Shown: positions 23,842-34,351 of the stretch, piece after piece
Layout: each line of letters begins with the position of its first letter
Position numbering within the stretch: position 1 is the first letter of the stretch
DNA from: Beverwykella pulmonaria
Lineage: Eukaryota > Ascomycota > Dothideomycetes > Pleosporales > Melanommataceae
Reading direction: 5' to 3'
Assembly: GCA_001599595.1 (NCBI GenBank)
Contig: BCHH01000001.1
Location: 4,307,068 to 4,371,067 of the forward strand
Length of the DNA stretch: 64,000 bases
Notes under the pieces: generated by a model
Told to the model about the DNA's origin: nothing
The model's database searches: none
What the model saw: only the letters and a program-made list of their open reading frames with translations
Position numbers and translations under genes: made by a program

Positions 23842-26241
23842 ATGGCTCCAGTCGACATCTCTGCGACGAACCTCTCGGACGGAGAAGTGGTTCATCAGGT
23901 TGGTTCTACTGTGGATCTCCAGAGCCCTCTTCTGACCCTTTCGTAGCGCTGCCTTCTGGTCACGGGAAACTGCACATCATTCGCAGCTGGCGAGGATGTC
24001 ATCTCCGTCACCACCACTGGCGCAAATGGCATCGAGGCATTCCCTGAGCAGTCATGGCCTGTGGCCGGAGGCGTCTTCAAAGCGCTAGTCATTCTATCAC
24101 CCGGCCTCAATGCCCTTGAACTCACCCATCTGCACAATGACAACCTCGAGAGCACTACCAAGATCAATGTGACATACATACCCATGCTACAGTATCCGCC
24201 GCTCCATCTTGCCATTATGGTTGCCAAGGACTCTCCCTTGGTGATTGACTGTCCACCGCACAAGCGAGGCGGTTTCTCCTCTGCTCATTCGGACCTGGAA
24301 GCAGCAATCGCCAAGTTTAGAATGACCGCTTACATGTGGCAAGCAATGACCGCTGAAGACCTGCGAGTGAAGGGCCTTGGAAGGCGCACTTTCCGTTTGG
24401 ATGAGGAGTGGGCGGCCGATACCCTCTCACGTGATTTCGTGAACGCTAGATATGACGAGTCGCTAGATCGTGAAGGGGCGATTCGGTACGTGCCAAGCGT
24501 TGGATGATCGAGAGTACAGCCGTCTAATCATCTTCCATAGGGCTACCGCTAAGGTCCACATCATTCGCTCCTCGAAAACCACCAAGGAGATCCGAGATGC
24601 AGACGTCGCCCAGCAGAACCAATCCGCGTCTCGAAGAGACGAACTTCATGAGTACTTCACTGATGCCCTGAGAGAAGCCGGAGGTCCCTTCGCCTCATCA
24701 GCGCATCCAATTGTCGCTGGGCTAATTCTAGATTCACACTACTCCATGTCTCAGAAACTTATCCTTGGACACGCGGCCTTGGGGTGCCACAACCCTGACG
24801 GCATCTCCCTCGGAATATTCGGTAGCCACCTCACGTACTCTTGGCCGAGATTCGTCGAAGAGGTGACGAGCTGCCTGACTGACATCAGAGCCCCAGGTGA
24901 CAAGGTCGGCGACGACAATGGAGAGTGCCAGACCATGTGGGAGGCTTGCACAATCGGCCAAGGTGCCCTTCTACACGAAGTCGGACACGCCTTTGGATCC
25001 CCTCACCGACCCGGAATCATGGAGCGAGGGTATGCCCAGGACTGGCCAAAGAACTTCCTCCCCAAAACGGCGTACTGCGCTCGCCACAAGATGGAAGGAG
25101 TCGTGGTCACAGACTCGACTCCTAATGACGCACGATGGAATCTTTCTGACGCACTCTCCTTCCGTGTCCTGCCTCATTTCCGTCTACCCACCGATCAAAT
25201 AGTCCCACAACAGCACCGAGACGTCGAACCCCAAGTCGACGTAGAATATGAGGGCGACGAAGAGCTCAACTCGATTCTGCGCATCACCTCTCCGATCGGT
25301 ATCGTCCGTCTCACCTTCAACGACAGAGATGCAGAAGAAACGCCCTCGGTAGTTGCCCCAGCCACCTCACTCCGCTTCACGCAAGACGAACTCGAATCCC
25401 GCTTTGACCGCTCCTCCCCTCTCTCCCTCAATATCCTCGGTTTTAACGGCAAAGAATCCAATGTGCACGATGTCTGGAAAATTCTCTCCGTAAAAACCTT
25501 CATTCGCATCCCTGGAAGCAGCATCCGCCTCTTCAAACGCTCTGTGTACTCATCCGAACTGGAGAAACGCCCCGACCAACGCTTCTACGAGTGGGCGCAG
25601 CTGCTACGGGAGAAAGGCTCCGACGGCGCCATCCACCGCGCCACGTCCATTGATCTGCGCGTCGGGTGTCTGTGGGACGGTGGCGTGGTGAAATACGCCG
25701 ATGGACACGTAAGCCACTGGGGCCCCATGAAACAGCACGGTCGCGAGCACTCCTTCGGTGGACATGCATCCGAGGAAATCGAGATTCCCGCCAACGCAAA
25801 CATCAAGCGCATCGAGGTCAACCGGGGTGGAGAGGGCTCGCTTCATATGGATGGCGTCCGCATGTACCTGACCAACCGGACGAACGCAGGCGAGCTCAAT
25901 CGTCATGGGAATACTAGTTTGGTTAGGTTAGAGCCCGCGGCACATGAAGTCATTGTTGGGTTTTATGGCAAGAGTGACCGGGAAGGTTTCTGTGGGATCA
26001 TGGAGTTTGGCATTATTACGGCGCCGAAGAAAGTTGGCTTGGAGGGGTTGCCGGATCAGGTGTTTGAGTTGCCGGAGTTGAGAAATACGGCGGGAATGGA
26101 TGAGGTGCGTTGATTTATCATCGTGGATGTGTTATGGGATGCGATACTGATTTTGGGTAGTAGGAAGCAGATGAGGATGATAACGATGGGGACAGTAACG
26201 AGGATAGTGACGAGGACAGTGACGGTACTATGGAATATTAG
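23842..26241 (+). CDS. Putative zinc metallopeptidase (YIL108W family) with jacalin-like domain
   Basis: Exons: 23842-23898, 23947-24485, 24541-26104, 26164-26241; 745 aa. The metzincin-type zinc motif HEVGHAFGSPH (HExxHxxGxxH) lies at about 344-354, followed by PGIMERGYAQDW. This matches the fungal putative metallopeptidase family that includes yeast YIL108W and fission yeast zinc metallopeptidases (Pfam Metallopep). A C-terminal jacalin-like lectin fold is suggested at about 525-690 by GCLWDGGVVKYADG, KRIEVNRGG and MDGVRMYLT. No signal peptide is seen, so it is probably cytosolic. The final exon is inferred: skipping 26105-26163 avoids an early stop and adds a 26-residue Asp/Glu-rich tail. 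If that intron is retained the protein ends two codons later. The in vivo substrate is unknown. Confidence 0.88.
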
Positions 26242-27034
26242 CCGAATGAAGGAGACAGCATGTTCGATTAGGGCACCTTGTCGTTTATTAGTATTATAAC
26301 TCTTGCCTACCGCATTCATTCATCTCGCAGATGACAGTGAGGATGATATAGTCTAAGAAGTGAATGACATACGCACCTTTAAGATGTTCGGTTTAGTTCT
26401 CCTATGTCAGACCCTTCCATGTCATTTTTGAGAGCACATTTTAGTGTATGCAAGTATTCGTGCATAGCGATGGGAGTTTCATAGTCTTGCAAGGAGGGCC
26501 TTTATATATACCCATTAGAACGAGGCCGGTAGCGCAAGTAATACGATGAATGCCTCCAAGTGTGATAAGTCTCCAAAACTTGGACATGATGGAAGAAAAA
26601 TGCAATCTTTTAGTTTCGAGGAGATAATATAGCTATGCATTGTACAGACATTATGGAACTTCCGTGCTTTTGACACATAGGAAAAAGAAATGAAAAGAGA
26701 AGAAAAAAACATGCGGAGGGTGCAGAGGCGAATATATATGTCCATGTAGGGCGGTGAAAGTCTTAAGGACAACATTCGCATGGTAATTAGTCCAATTCTA
26801 GCCGTGGAACAAAGTGATTTACATCTTTGAAGGTGCACAGCACAGGGCTTTAATAATTAAAAGATCCACGTTCATTCATTTGAACCCCATCTTTTAATTT
26901 TAGTCTTTCTTCCTGATGTTATTATTAGCCATGGTTTTTGATATATTACAAATTCTCCAAACACCACAAAGCACAATTAACATATCGAGCCTAGTGCGAC
27001 AATACAACAACTTTCTTTCTGCGTATCCATCATC
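26242..27034. other. Intergenic, metacaspase upstream region
   Basis: About 0.8 kb, AT-rich, with no supported gene. It includes the metallopeptidase 3' UTR and the distal promoter of the metacaspase gene. Frames such as 26515-26838 (-) lack any family pattern. Confidence 0.5.
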
Positions 27035-28273
27035 ATGGCAACGTACGTTCTGAAACGTAGGCGTCTAGTTCACGTGATGCATGCCACAAAAAGCAAGCCC
27101 GTGACTTCCGAAAACCGCGCGGCGCCATTTCCCATTCACCCCACCTCAAAACTCAGCTCCCAATCCTTTCCCACCAACACTCATTCCTTGCTCAGATCCC
27201 TTTCCCCCAAAAGCCCTTTCCTGAAGTATCAAAAGTCTTCCAAACCCGGAGCTAAAATGGCATCGCCCATGCGAAAGAAATCCCTCCTCATTGGAATAAA
27301 CTACATTGGCACTGCCCATGAACTCTCAGGCTGCCACCAAGATATCGACAACATTGCAGAATTCCTCAACTACCGTGAGTATTCCAACGACCACCGCTCA
27401 CGCATCATTCTGTCCGATGTTTCCGGCGTACCATCTGATTCCCCCTACTTTCCCACGGGTCACAACATCCTTGCGGCCATGGACTGGCTCGTCAGCGAAC
27501 CCAATTGCACGCTCTTCCTGCACTATTCCGGGCATGGCGGCCAAATCGAGGACGTAGATGGGAATCGGAGTACGGGGCTGGATGATAGCATTGTACCGAT
27601 TGACTATGAGCGGAACGGGCAGATTAGCAGTACGCTTTTGCATGAGCATCTTGTTACGCGGATGGCGCCAGGGTGCACGTTGTTCATTGTTATGGATTGC
27701 TGTCATTCGGGGTCGGCGGTCGAGTTGCCGTTTGTGTACAGGAGTGATGAGAACGGTCAGATTAATCTCATGGATAATCTGAAAGCGGGCGCGAGGCTAG
27801 TAGGTGAGGCGCACGACCTGATTCAAGGTGGTTTCTCTTTCAATAAAGTCGGCGAGGCGAGGGAGTTGCTTGCGGGCGCTACGAGTTTCTTCAGAGGTCT
27901 AAAGCATATGGGTGAGCAGGAGGAGGAGGGGCTCGAGGACGGAGAGTTTGTGGGCCAGTATGGGAGTGAGAATAAGGTGGTTACTATGTTCTCCGGTTGT
28001 AGGGATGATCAGACGAGTGCGGATGCGAAGATCCAGGGACAGAGTACCGGGGCGATGACGTGGGCATTCCTTCAGACGATGAAGAGGGCTCCGAACCCGA
28101 CCTATGTGCAAGTATGTTGTCCCAATGCGAATTGAGTAGGGTGGAAGGATACTGATAACAAACAGGCACTGCAGATGACGAGAGAGTTCCTTGATCAGAG
28201 TCACTACACACAGATCCCGCAGTTGAGTTGCGGCGTGGAACTAGACTTGGACGGAACGCCTTTGATCCTCTGA
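27035..28273 (+). CDS. MCA1: Type I metacaspase
   Basis: Cys protease of the caspase clan that cleaves after Arg/Lys and works in stress, proteostasis and cell-death-linked processes. Exons: 27035-28111 and 28166-28273; 394 aa from the first ATG. The p20 part holds KKSLLIGINY, catalytic His in HYSGHGG (about 165) and catalytic Cys in DCCHSGSA (about 220). The p10 part holds SGCRDDQTSADA and ends EL-DLDGTPLIL. The second exon restores the conserved REFL-QIPQLSCG end. The usual Pro/Gln/Tyr-rich prodomain is absent; instead there are 74 basic, Ser/Pro-rich residues. A second in-frame ATG at 27257 (AAAATGG context, MASPMRKKSLL) would give 320 aa. The upstream segment contains a CACGTG box at about 27071 and a GTACGT site just after the first ATG, so the true start is uncertain. 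Confidence 0.92.
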
Positions 28274-28903
28274 ATTTATGTGTCTACCATGGGGACCCGC
28301 ACCAAAAATATCAAGAATTTCGAAGACATGTACATAGGTAGTATGGAAGAATATTCTATCTTCTCACTGATGGTTTCCGGATTTCGAGCAATTTTCTTCG
28401 GCACTTAATCTTTTCTATTGCTCATCTACGTCGAGATTGTGGCGCTATCCCTATAATCTTGTTAACAGTTTACAGGAGATACTTCCTATGAAGTCCCATC
28501 AGACTATCTCTAGCTAAGTCCTCGAAGATTAGGAACCCAGTATTGTTCTGCCCAGGTGCATGGTCAGTTCTACTTGTTCGACAGGTGATACGTTGCCACG
28601 TCCAGCCCGGAAATACGAGATATCGTATTCGACATGCCACAACGACTCGTATTCCACTTTATCTCCACCTGAAAGCTTGCCTTCACATGCCTCTGCATTG
28701 GGCGACTCCCTCAACCGCGTAAGCAAATCATCGGTAGGGCGCATGGATGATGACAAATGTCTACAACCAACAGTCAGATACACGAGTTCCACAATATTTC
28801 AACGTCAAGACCTTCAGTTATAAAGTAGCACACTCCCCTTCGTTCACCTTCCATCCCTGTGCTACAAATCGCTCAATTTCCGAACTCACCCTTCACCCTA
28901 ACC
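28274..28903. other. Intergenic, GST promoter
   Basis: About 0.6 kb between the metacaspase and GST genes. TTATAAAG near 28818 could serve as a TATA element for the GST gene (about 85 bp before its ATG). No other gene is supported. Confidence 0.45.
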
Positions 28904-29533
28904 ATGCTCCATCTCTATGAATCCAACATCCCCTCGGGCAACGCCCACAAAGTCCACCTCCTCCTCTCCAACCTAGGCCTCTCATATGAAACCACCACTT
29001 TGGACATAACCAGCACCCCATCTCAGACGCGCACGCCCTCCTTCCTCGCCCTCAATCCCTCAGGCCGGATCCCCACCCTCGTCCTCGACGACGGCACCGT
29101 GCTCGCCGAGTCAAACGCAATCCTCTTCTACCTCGCCTCTGGCACTTCATTTCTCCCCTCGGACAAACTCGGCCAAACTCGAGTCCTGCAGTGGCTGTTC
29201 TTCGAGCAGAACAGCCACGAGCCGTTCATCGCGGTCTGGAAACGCTTGTTCTACTGGGATGGGTTTGACGAGAGGTCGGAGGGTGAGGTTGAGACAATGA
29301 AGAGGAGGGGCCAGGATGCGTTGCGGGTTATGGAGAGGCATTTGGAGGGGAGGAAGTGGTTTGTTGGAGAGACGTATTCCATTGCGGATATTGCGTTGTA
29401 TGCATATACGTGTTCAGCTGAGGCGGTGGGGTTCGAGGTGGGGGTGAATGCGAAGGAGTGGCTCAAGAATGTCGAGGGGCAGGAGGGATTTGTGAAAATT
29501 AAAAAGGATCCGTTCGGCAAGTGTCCATCATAG
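28904..29533 (+). CDS. Glutathione S-transferase family protein
   Basis: Single exon, 209 aa. The N-terminal thioredoxin-like domain shows MLHLYESNIPSGNAHKV, then NPSGRIPTLVLDDGT with the cis-Pro, then ESNAILFYLA, the glutathione gamma-Glu binding Glu-Ser pair. The helical C-terminal domain has VLQWLFFEQ and FVGETYSIADIALYAYT, the usual GST N-cap region. Ser/Asn near residue 8-12 is the likely glutathione-activating residue. It is probably cytosolic and could act in detoxification or as a peroxidase; the class is not resolved. The sequence style (QWLFFEQNSHEPFIAV) is like bacterial-type GSTs common in fungi. An upstream in-frame ATG (28859) adds 15 residues without family support, so 28904 is chosen. 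Confidence 0.9.
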   Translation: MLHLYESNIPSGNAHKVHLLLSNLGLSYETTTLDITSTPSQTRTPSFLALNPSGRIPTLVLDDGTVLAESNAILFYLASGTSFLPSDKLGQTRVLQWLFFEQNSHEPFIAVWKRLFYWDGFDERSEGEVETMKRRGQDALRVMERHLEGRKWFVGETYSIADIALYAYTCSAEAVGFEVGVNAKEWLKNVEGQEGFVKIKKDPFGKCPS

Positions 29534-30553
29534 GCGATATTTCAAGTTGTTAAACTCTAGCTATGGTAAGCAAGGCTTTTTTCGGTGCAGCGCAGAGTAT
29601 GATTTGGGAGAGTTTAATTCCTGGCAGATCAATTAAGCTCTTTGACTATAGCAATACCATCCTCTCTGACAATTGCCGTACGCAAGGCCCTTAGCAATCT
29701 TCTCGATATTTGCCTCCTAGGTTTTCTGCCTCGAGCTACCGGGTCTGCGATGTATGAGACAATCATTGAATTCTCATAGAGAGCGGGTTAGAAAGAGGAT
29801 TTCCTTGATGCATTTCAGATCTTTCGCAGAAATCCATAGGGTCCTATATCGGGTGGATGAAGCGTCTTAACACCGGCGCAAATTGAGAACTAGAGTCAAG
29901 TTGCGGAGGTTTATTGACTGCTGTATCAGTTCGATAGTGTTGAAATAGTCGTTACAAGGAGGTGAATTTAGTAGAGATAGATAAACGTGTGGAACTCAGT
30001 GCTGCAATACGGAGTGATCAGGAATCTGTTTTGATAATAGTAGACGGGTTGGCGTCTTCGCGGGCCTGTCTACTGATCGAGAACAGAGAGTAGTGGATGC
30101 GTTTGCATATGCAGCCAGTGAAAAAAAAATGGCACCCGTTGTTGAAGCAGATGTACAAACCAGTCATGAGTTTTGAGACCGCACAATCCACAGCACAAGC
30201 CTTGATCTGGTCTGGCTTTATAGGTTCTCCAGCCTAGTCAAGTTTGCATAACCACAAATACAAGCACCAGCTTTTTGGAGAATTTTTGAGGGGAGAAACG
30301 TAGAACATATACAAGACACTAACTCTTTCATCGTTGGGGGTGTCGATATATGCAGCCTCCACTGAATATATTCTGAACACAACATGTTTCTATAACCCAT
30401 AATCAAGAAGCGAAGCTCTTGCTGAAGGTCGAGGGAATGAAAAATGCAATTAGATTTTGTACGGCTAGTGGTGAGCTTGTGAATTGTATGTTATATTAGC
30501 TGGTTGGCTAGACACTGGTCTGGAGCGGAGACTGGTTGATGTGGAGTGTACGA
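29534..30553. other. Gene-free, AT-rich stretch
   Basis: About 1 kb with stops in all frames and no recognised element. It separates the GST gene from an apparently decayed gene on the minus strand, and may be part of the same decaying tract. Confidence 0.45.
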
Positions 30554-31368
30554 CTAACAGATTGTCAAAAATAGTGGAAAGAAATTTCGGCAACTACCAA
30601 GCTTAAGTTTGCTTACCAGAACGCAAAAATGGATTAGGGGGTGAATCCTCAGCCGTATTCTGCAATGTTTTAGCACAAGAAGTTGCGCTATCGGCCCTAG
30701 AACCGCCTTAGCGGAATCGTAATTTGCCGCATGAAAGATTAAATACAATTTGAGCGTGCTCGGTTTGATACATCTTGTAGAATAGCCCTCCATTGCCAGC
30801 TCTGGATGTTAATAGGAATACTACGCTTCGAGTACCTGCCACAATCGGCGAAGCATACAGTCTCTAATCCGGCGTCAAGGTTTATTGTGAATGCAAGCTC
30901 CCTCTCACCCATCGCAACTAGTCTCTTGAGACCATTTGGGAATCCTCGAAAGGCGCTGAATTCAATTTTTTCGTAGACGATGGCATGTACTTCTTGCAAA
31001 ACCTGTAAAACTTGCTTTGAAACGTAGAGAAGGTGACAGTTGTGGGTGTCACATTCCTATTGTGTGGAATGCCCATCGTCGAGGTCACTCGACTCCAAAG
31101 TGTCTTCATCTCCGCCAACTTCTGCCCGACGAAGGACATCATCTGCATGTGTACAGTTTGGGACACCAAATATACTGTCTGGATAATGTTTTGGGAAAAC
31201 GGCGAAATGTGAAATGCTGAGGTCAATGAGATTGCATGTCAGCCTGGCGTACTTATAGACCTGTCGCCTAGAATGATAGGGAAGACTGAGAAAGCTGAGA
31301 TTTGAGCGCGTCGAGGTTGATCGAGTAGGAGGAATCCGGAAGAAGGGTTGCAACTGGAGTCGAGACAT
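30554..31368 (-). pseudogene. Decayed F-box-like fungal gene
   Basis: On the minus strand a frame starting at 31368 shows FLSLPYHSRRQVYKYARL, the style of a fungal F-box-like N-terminus (LSLP-x-RxxIYxxA). The same frame is stopped by TAG at 31057-31059, then continues with HLLYVSKQVLQ, VYEKIEF and FRGFPNGLKRL, which fit the downstream part of the same family. Near 30763-30785 the reading must shift by one base to pick up PSTLKLYLI and KAVLGPIAQL. One in-frame stop plus one shift argue for a pseudogene. An intron ending at the CACAATAG just before GAA could explain the stop, but not the shift. The role would be unknown even if intact. Confidence 0.55.
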
Positions 31369-31687
31369 TATGACAAACTGATGTCTCTTGAAAGGAAAAA
31401 GAAAGTGAGAAGCTGAGATGACGTATTTTCCCCCTTACAGTGAGCAGCAGAGTTGACTCTCATTTTTGCTCAGGTGTGCTAAGTGTATTGCCCTGATATG
31501 GTTGTTGTTGCCCCATGTATTAACCTAGCTATATCCGGATAGCGCAGATTAGCGTAAGCGAGGCCGCGGCAGGCATTGCGCACAACAATTTCGGGAGCGA
31601 AACTCCTCAACTGCCCATCGACGACAACCTCTCCACAACGCAACAACCTCGAACACCGCCCGCCTTCCCACTCACATACCCGCCACC
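31369..31687. other. RPS21 promoter region
   Basis: Short intergenic region. The 3' half is CA- and CGACAAC-rich, as in leaders of highly expressed fungal ribosomal-protein genes. No other feature was recognised. Confidence 0.45.
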
Positions 31688-32021
31688 ATGGAGAACGAAC
31701 GCGGCGAACTCGTCGACCTGTAAGGCACCCTCCGCTTTCACCAGCCCCGTGATCTGGCAGCTACGACATCGGTGCTAATGTGGAAACCACAGTTACGTCC
31801 CCCGCAAGTGCAGCGCAACCGGCCGAATCATCAAGGCCAAAGATCACGCCTCCGTCCAGATCTCCATCGGCAAGGTCGACGAGAATGGCCGCTACACCGG
31901 CGAAAACCAGACCTACGCCCTCAGTGGTTTCGTGCGCGCAATGGGAGAGAGCGACGACAGCTTGAACAGGCTCACACAGAAGGACGGATTCCTTAAGAGC
32001 GTCTGGAGTGCATCTCGGTAG
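31688..32021 (+). CDS. RPS21: 40S ribosomal protein eS21
   Basis: Small-subunit ribosomal protein needed for 18S rRNA maturation and 40S assembly. Two exons, 31688-31719 and 31793-32021, give 86 aa, close to the 87 aa of yeast. The family start [20 protein letters not shown] is split by the intron after codon 10, a common position in ribosomal-protein genes. Later parts include [16 protein letters not shown] and [17 protein letters not shown], with no gaps or frame problems. The ATG context (GCCACCATGG) is close to optimal. A mobile or duplicated copy is unlikely because an intron and a normal promoter are present. Confidence 0.98.
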
Positions 32022-34351
32022 AGGAATGTGGATTTGGGAGGAGTTGTGGTATGTGGGACCTTCTATCATTACTCAGGCGCAGATGAGGCTGGGATACGGC
32101 ACACGATAGAGTAAAGTTGGTTGACGAAAAATAGGATGTCTAGATCTGAGCTGATTTGCGGGATGTGACTTGTGGAATGCATTTCTCGGCCATCAGGGCC
32201 TCTAGCTTCTTCATGACAACTTTCGGCGTGGTCACGACTCATGAGGGGTATTCATGGACGGGCACTGGTAGCAGATATCAATCAATCAAAACTTTACAAA
32301 AGCCGGCATTTTTAGCTACCATCAGTGTGCTTTATGTTGTTCGCGATCCACTGTGAATTTGCCCTCCCCCGATCACAGTTACTTGGCTCGTACTCCGCAA
32401 TCAAGTGCATTCGGACAAGCCCAAAATCCGCTATCTCTTTAAACAGTATTACGATCTACATCTCTCACGTTTCTCAAGCATGATCTGATATGCTAACATC
32501 GGTCTATCTATCCGACGTTCTAGGCTCGTACTAAGGAAGTATCTCAGTCCACACCTGCCACGATGAATGCGATAATTGGACATGTGCATCATACGATGAT
32601 TTTCTGCGGAACGCCCATTTCAGCCTTTCTCTATCAGCCTTCTCCCCAACACCACGCCGTTGGCCTACCGAGCCGCCAATTCGGCGGCCCAGAAACGCGA
32701 ACTGGGAACATCGATCGCCGTTCCATCAAGGCTGTAAATAGTGCATTTCAGCCCTGCTAAGCTAACGTCAATATCGAGTATCAGCTGGTGGTGTGTATCC
32801 CATAAGTGCCTAGTAAACTCACTCCAGATCTCGACACGCACAGACACGCTTACCCTAAACTCACCATCCTCAACTATCACTAATACTCTCAATACAACCC
32901 ACCAGCTCGCACCCCACGCACCCCCCACGATATGCTAACACCACCCCCGCGTCGATCATTCACTGTCCATCTTGTGTAACAATTGGTGAAGACATGGACC
33001 GTGCCCTCGCCATCCCTTGGCGCACCACACCTCGCGTGCTCGTCTCAACCTCCCATTCCACGTTGCAGCGAAATCAATACGCTTGGCGCACCACGCTCCT
33101 CCAGATATCCCCTCCACATTACCGCATCTTCCTCTCCCTAGCACCAGGCGCCAGCATAATTTATGGTCGATTATATCAGCGAGACCTCAACACTAAAATC
33201 ACCGATCACGAATTTTGCCGCCACCTGATGCCAGCCACCCTTTCCCTGCCTCTAATATACTCTCTATTCACACAACCAAATAGCTCATCTCCGTCTCACG
33301 CTCACCGATCACAGCAAAGAGCGGGTATGCGTGTCAACCACTGATAAGATCGGGAGGAGTAACCGCCTTCCTCGGAGGCATACAGTGCATACATTGCCTT
33401 GTGTCCAGCTCACCGATCAGAGGACGGCTAGCGGAAGCGTCGGGTAAGTGCGTCTTTTCGGGATGATTGGGAGGGGGGAAGCCGGGAGAGCGTTGTCCGG
33501 ATACGATCGCGGGTAAAAACACGCGAGGGAAGAAAAGGAACGAAAAGAAAAGAAAAGGTATTTCGCCCGATACAGTGGGCGATTCGTGAACGTGTGTTGG
33601 GTTTTGATTCATGAGGCGCGATTCAGGCACGATTCAGGCACGCACCGGAAGGCTATATCCATCGCGTGTAACAACACTGCATTGGATGCCCGTGTCGCAT
33701 TTCTGGGCGAATGGAATCCATCTCAGAGTGGATTCGCTGGACTTTATTCGTTTATGTACGCAGATCAGAGGGCCTTGCATGCGGCCCACTGCAGATAAAG
33801 TTTCCGAGATTATGGGCATTTTCACATGGCTAAAATAGCAGTGACAAGAGAGTATTACCCATTATTATTATTATTGTTTACTTAGCTTTCTACGGAACTC
33901 GGCGAGCTCGAACGGCTCCTTCATTCTTACACATCGTATCGTATCCCGCATCCCAACTTTAACCTCCACAGTCGTGATTTCGATGTCACCACTAAAAGCA
34001 TTATTAGCGCCCCCACATCCCACCCTCCGCGGACAGAAATACAAGAAAACGTGGTCACTCCACCCTTCTGCATGACCAGCCCCAAATCCAGCCTCCCGCA
34101 TCCCGGGGCACCACGGCACGGTACGCGGCTTTCATGGGAGCGGGTCTTGGCATGCAGACCGCAGAGAGTCGGTGTGATTATGCAGAAACGGGCAGCAACA
34201 ACCACACCTGCCCGTCCATAGACGCACAATCTCAGGTAAAACAAAGTCCAACCACGACGACGTGGATGATGTCAAGGAGGCCGGTACCGGAAATGTGTGC
34301 ACAGATGCTGCGATTCTGCAACGAAAATGATAAAGAAATGGAAGATGGAGG
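32022..34351. other. 2.3 kb intergenic region
   Basis: No supported gene. The stretch contains CA/CT-rich low-complexity DNA (32840-32930), an 11-bp tandem (GATTCAGGCAC twice near 33623), and an ATT microsatellite (about 33858-33875). Frames such as 32994-33344 (+) show no family features. It lies between the 3' ends of RPS21 (+) and RTC1 (-). Confidence 0.45.
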
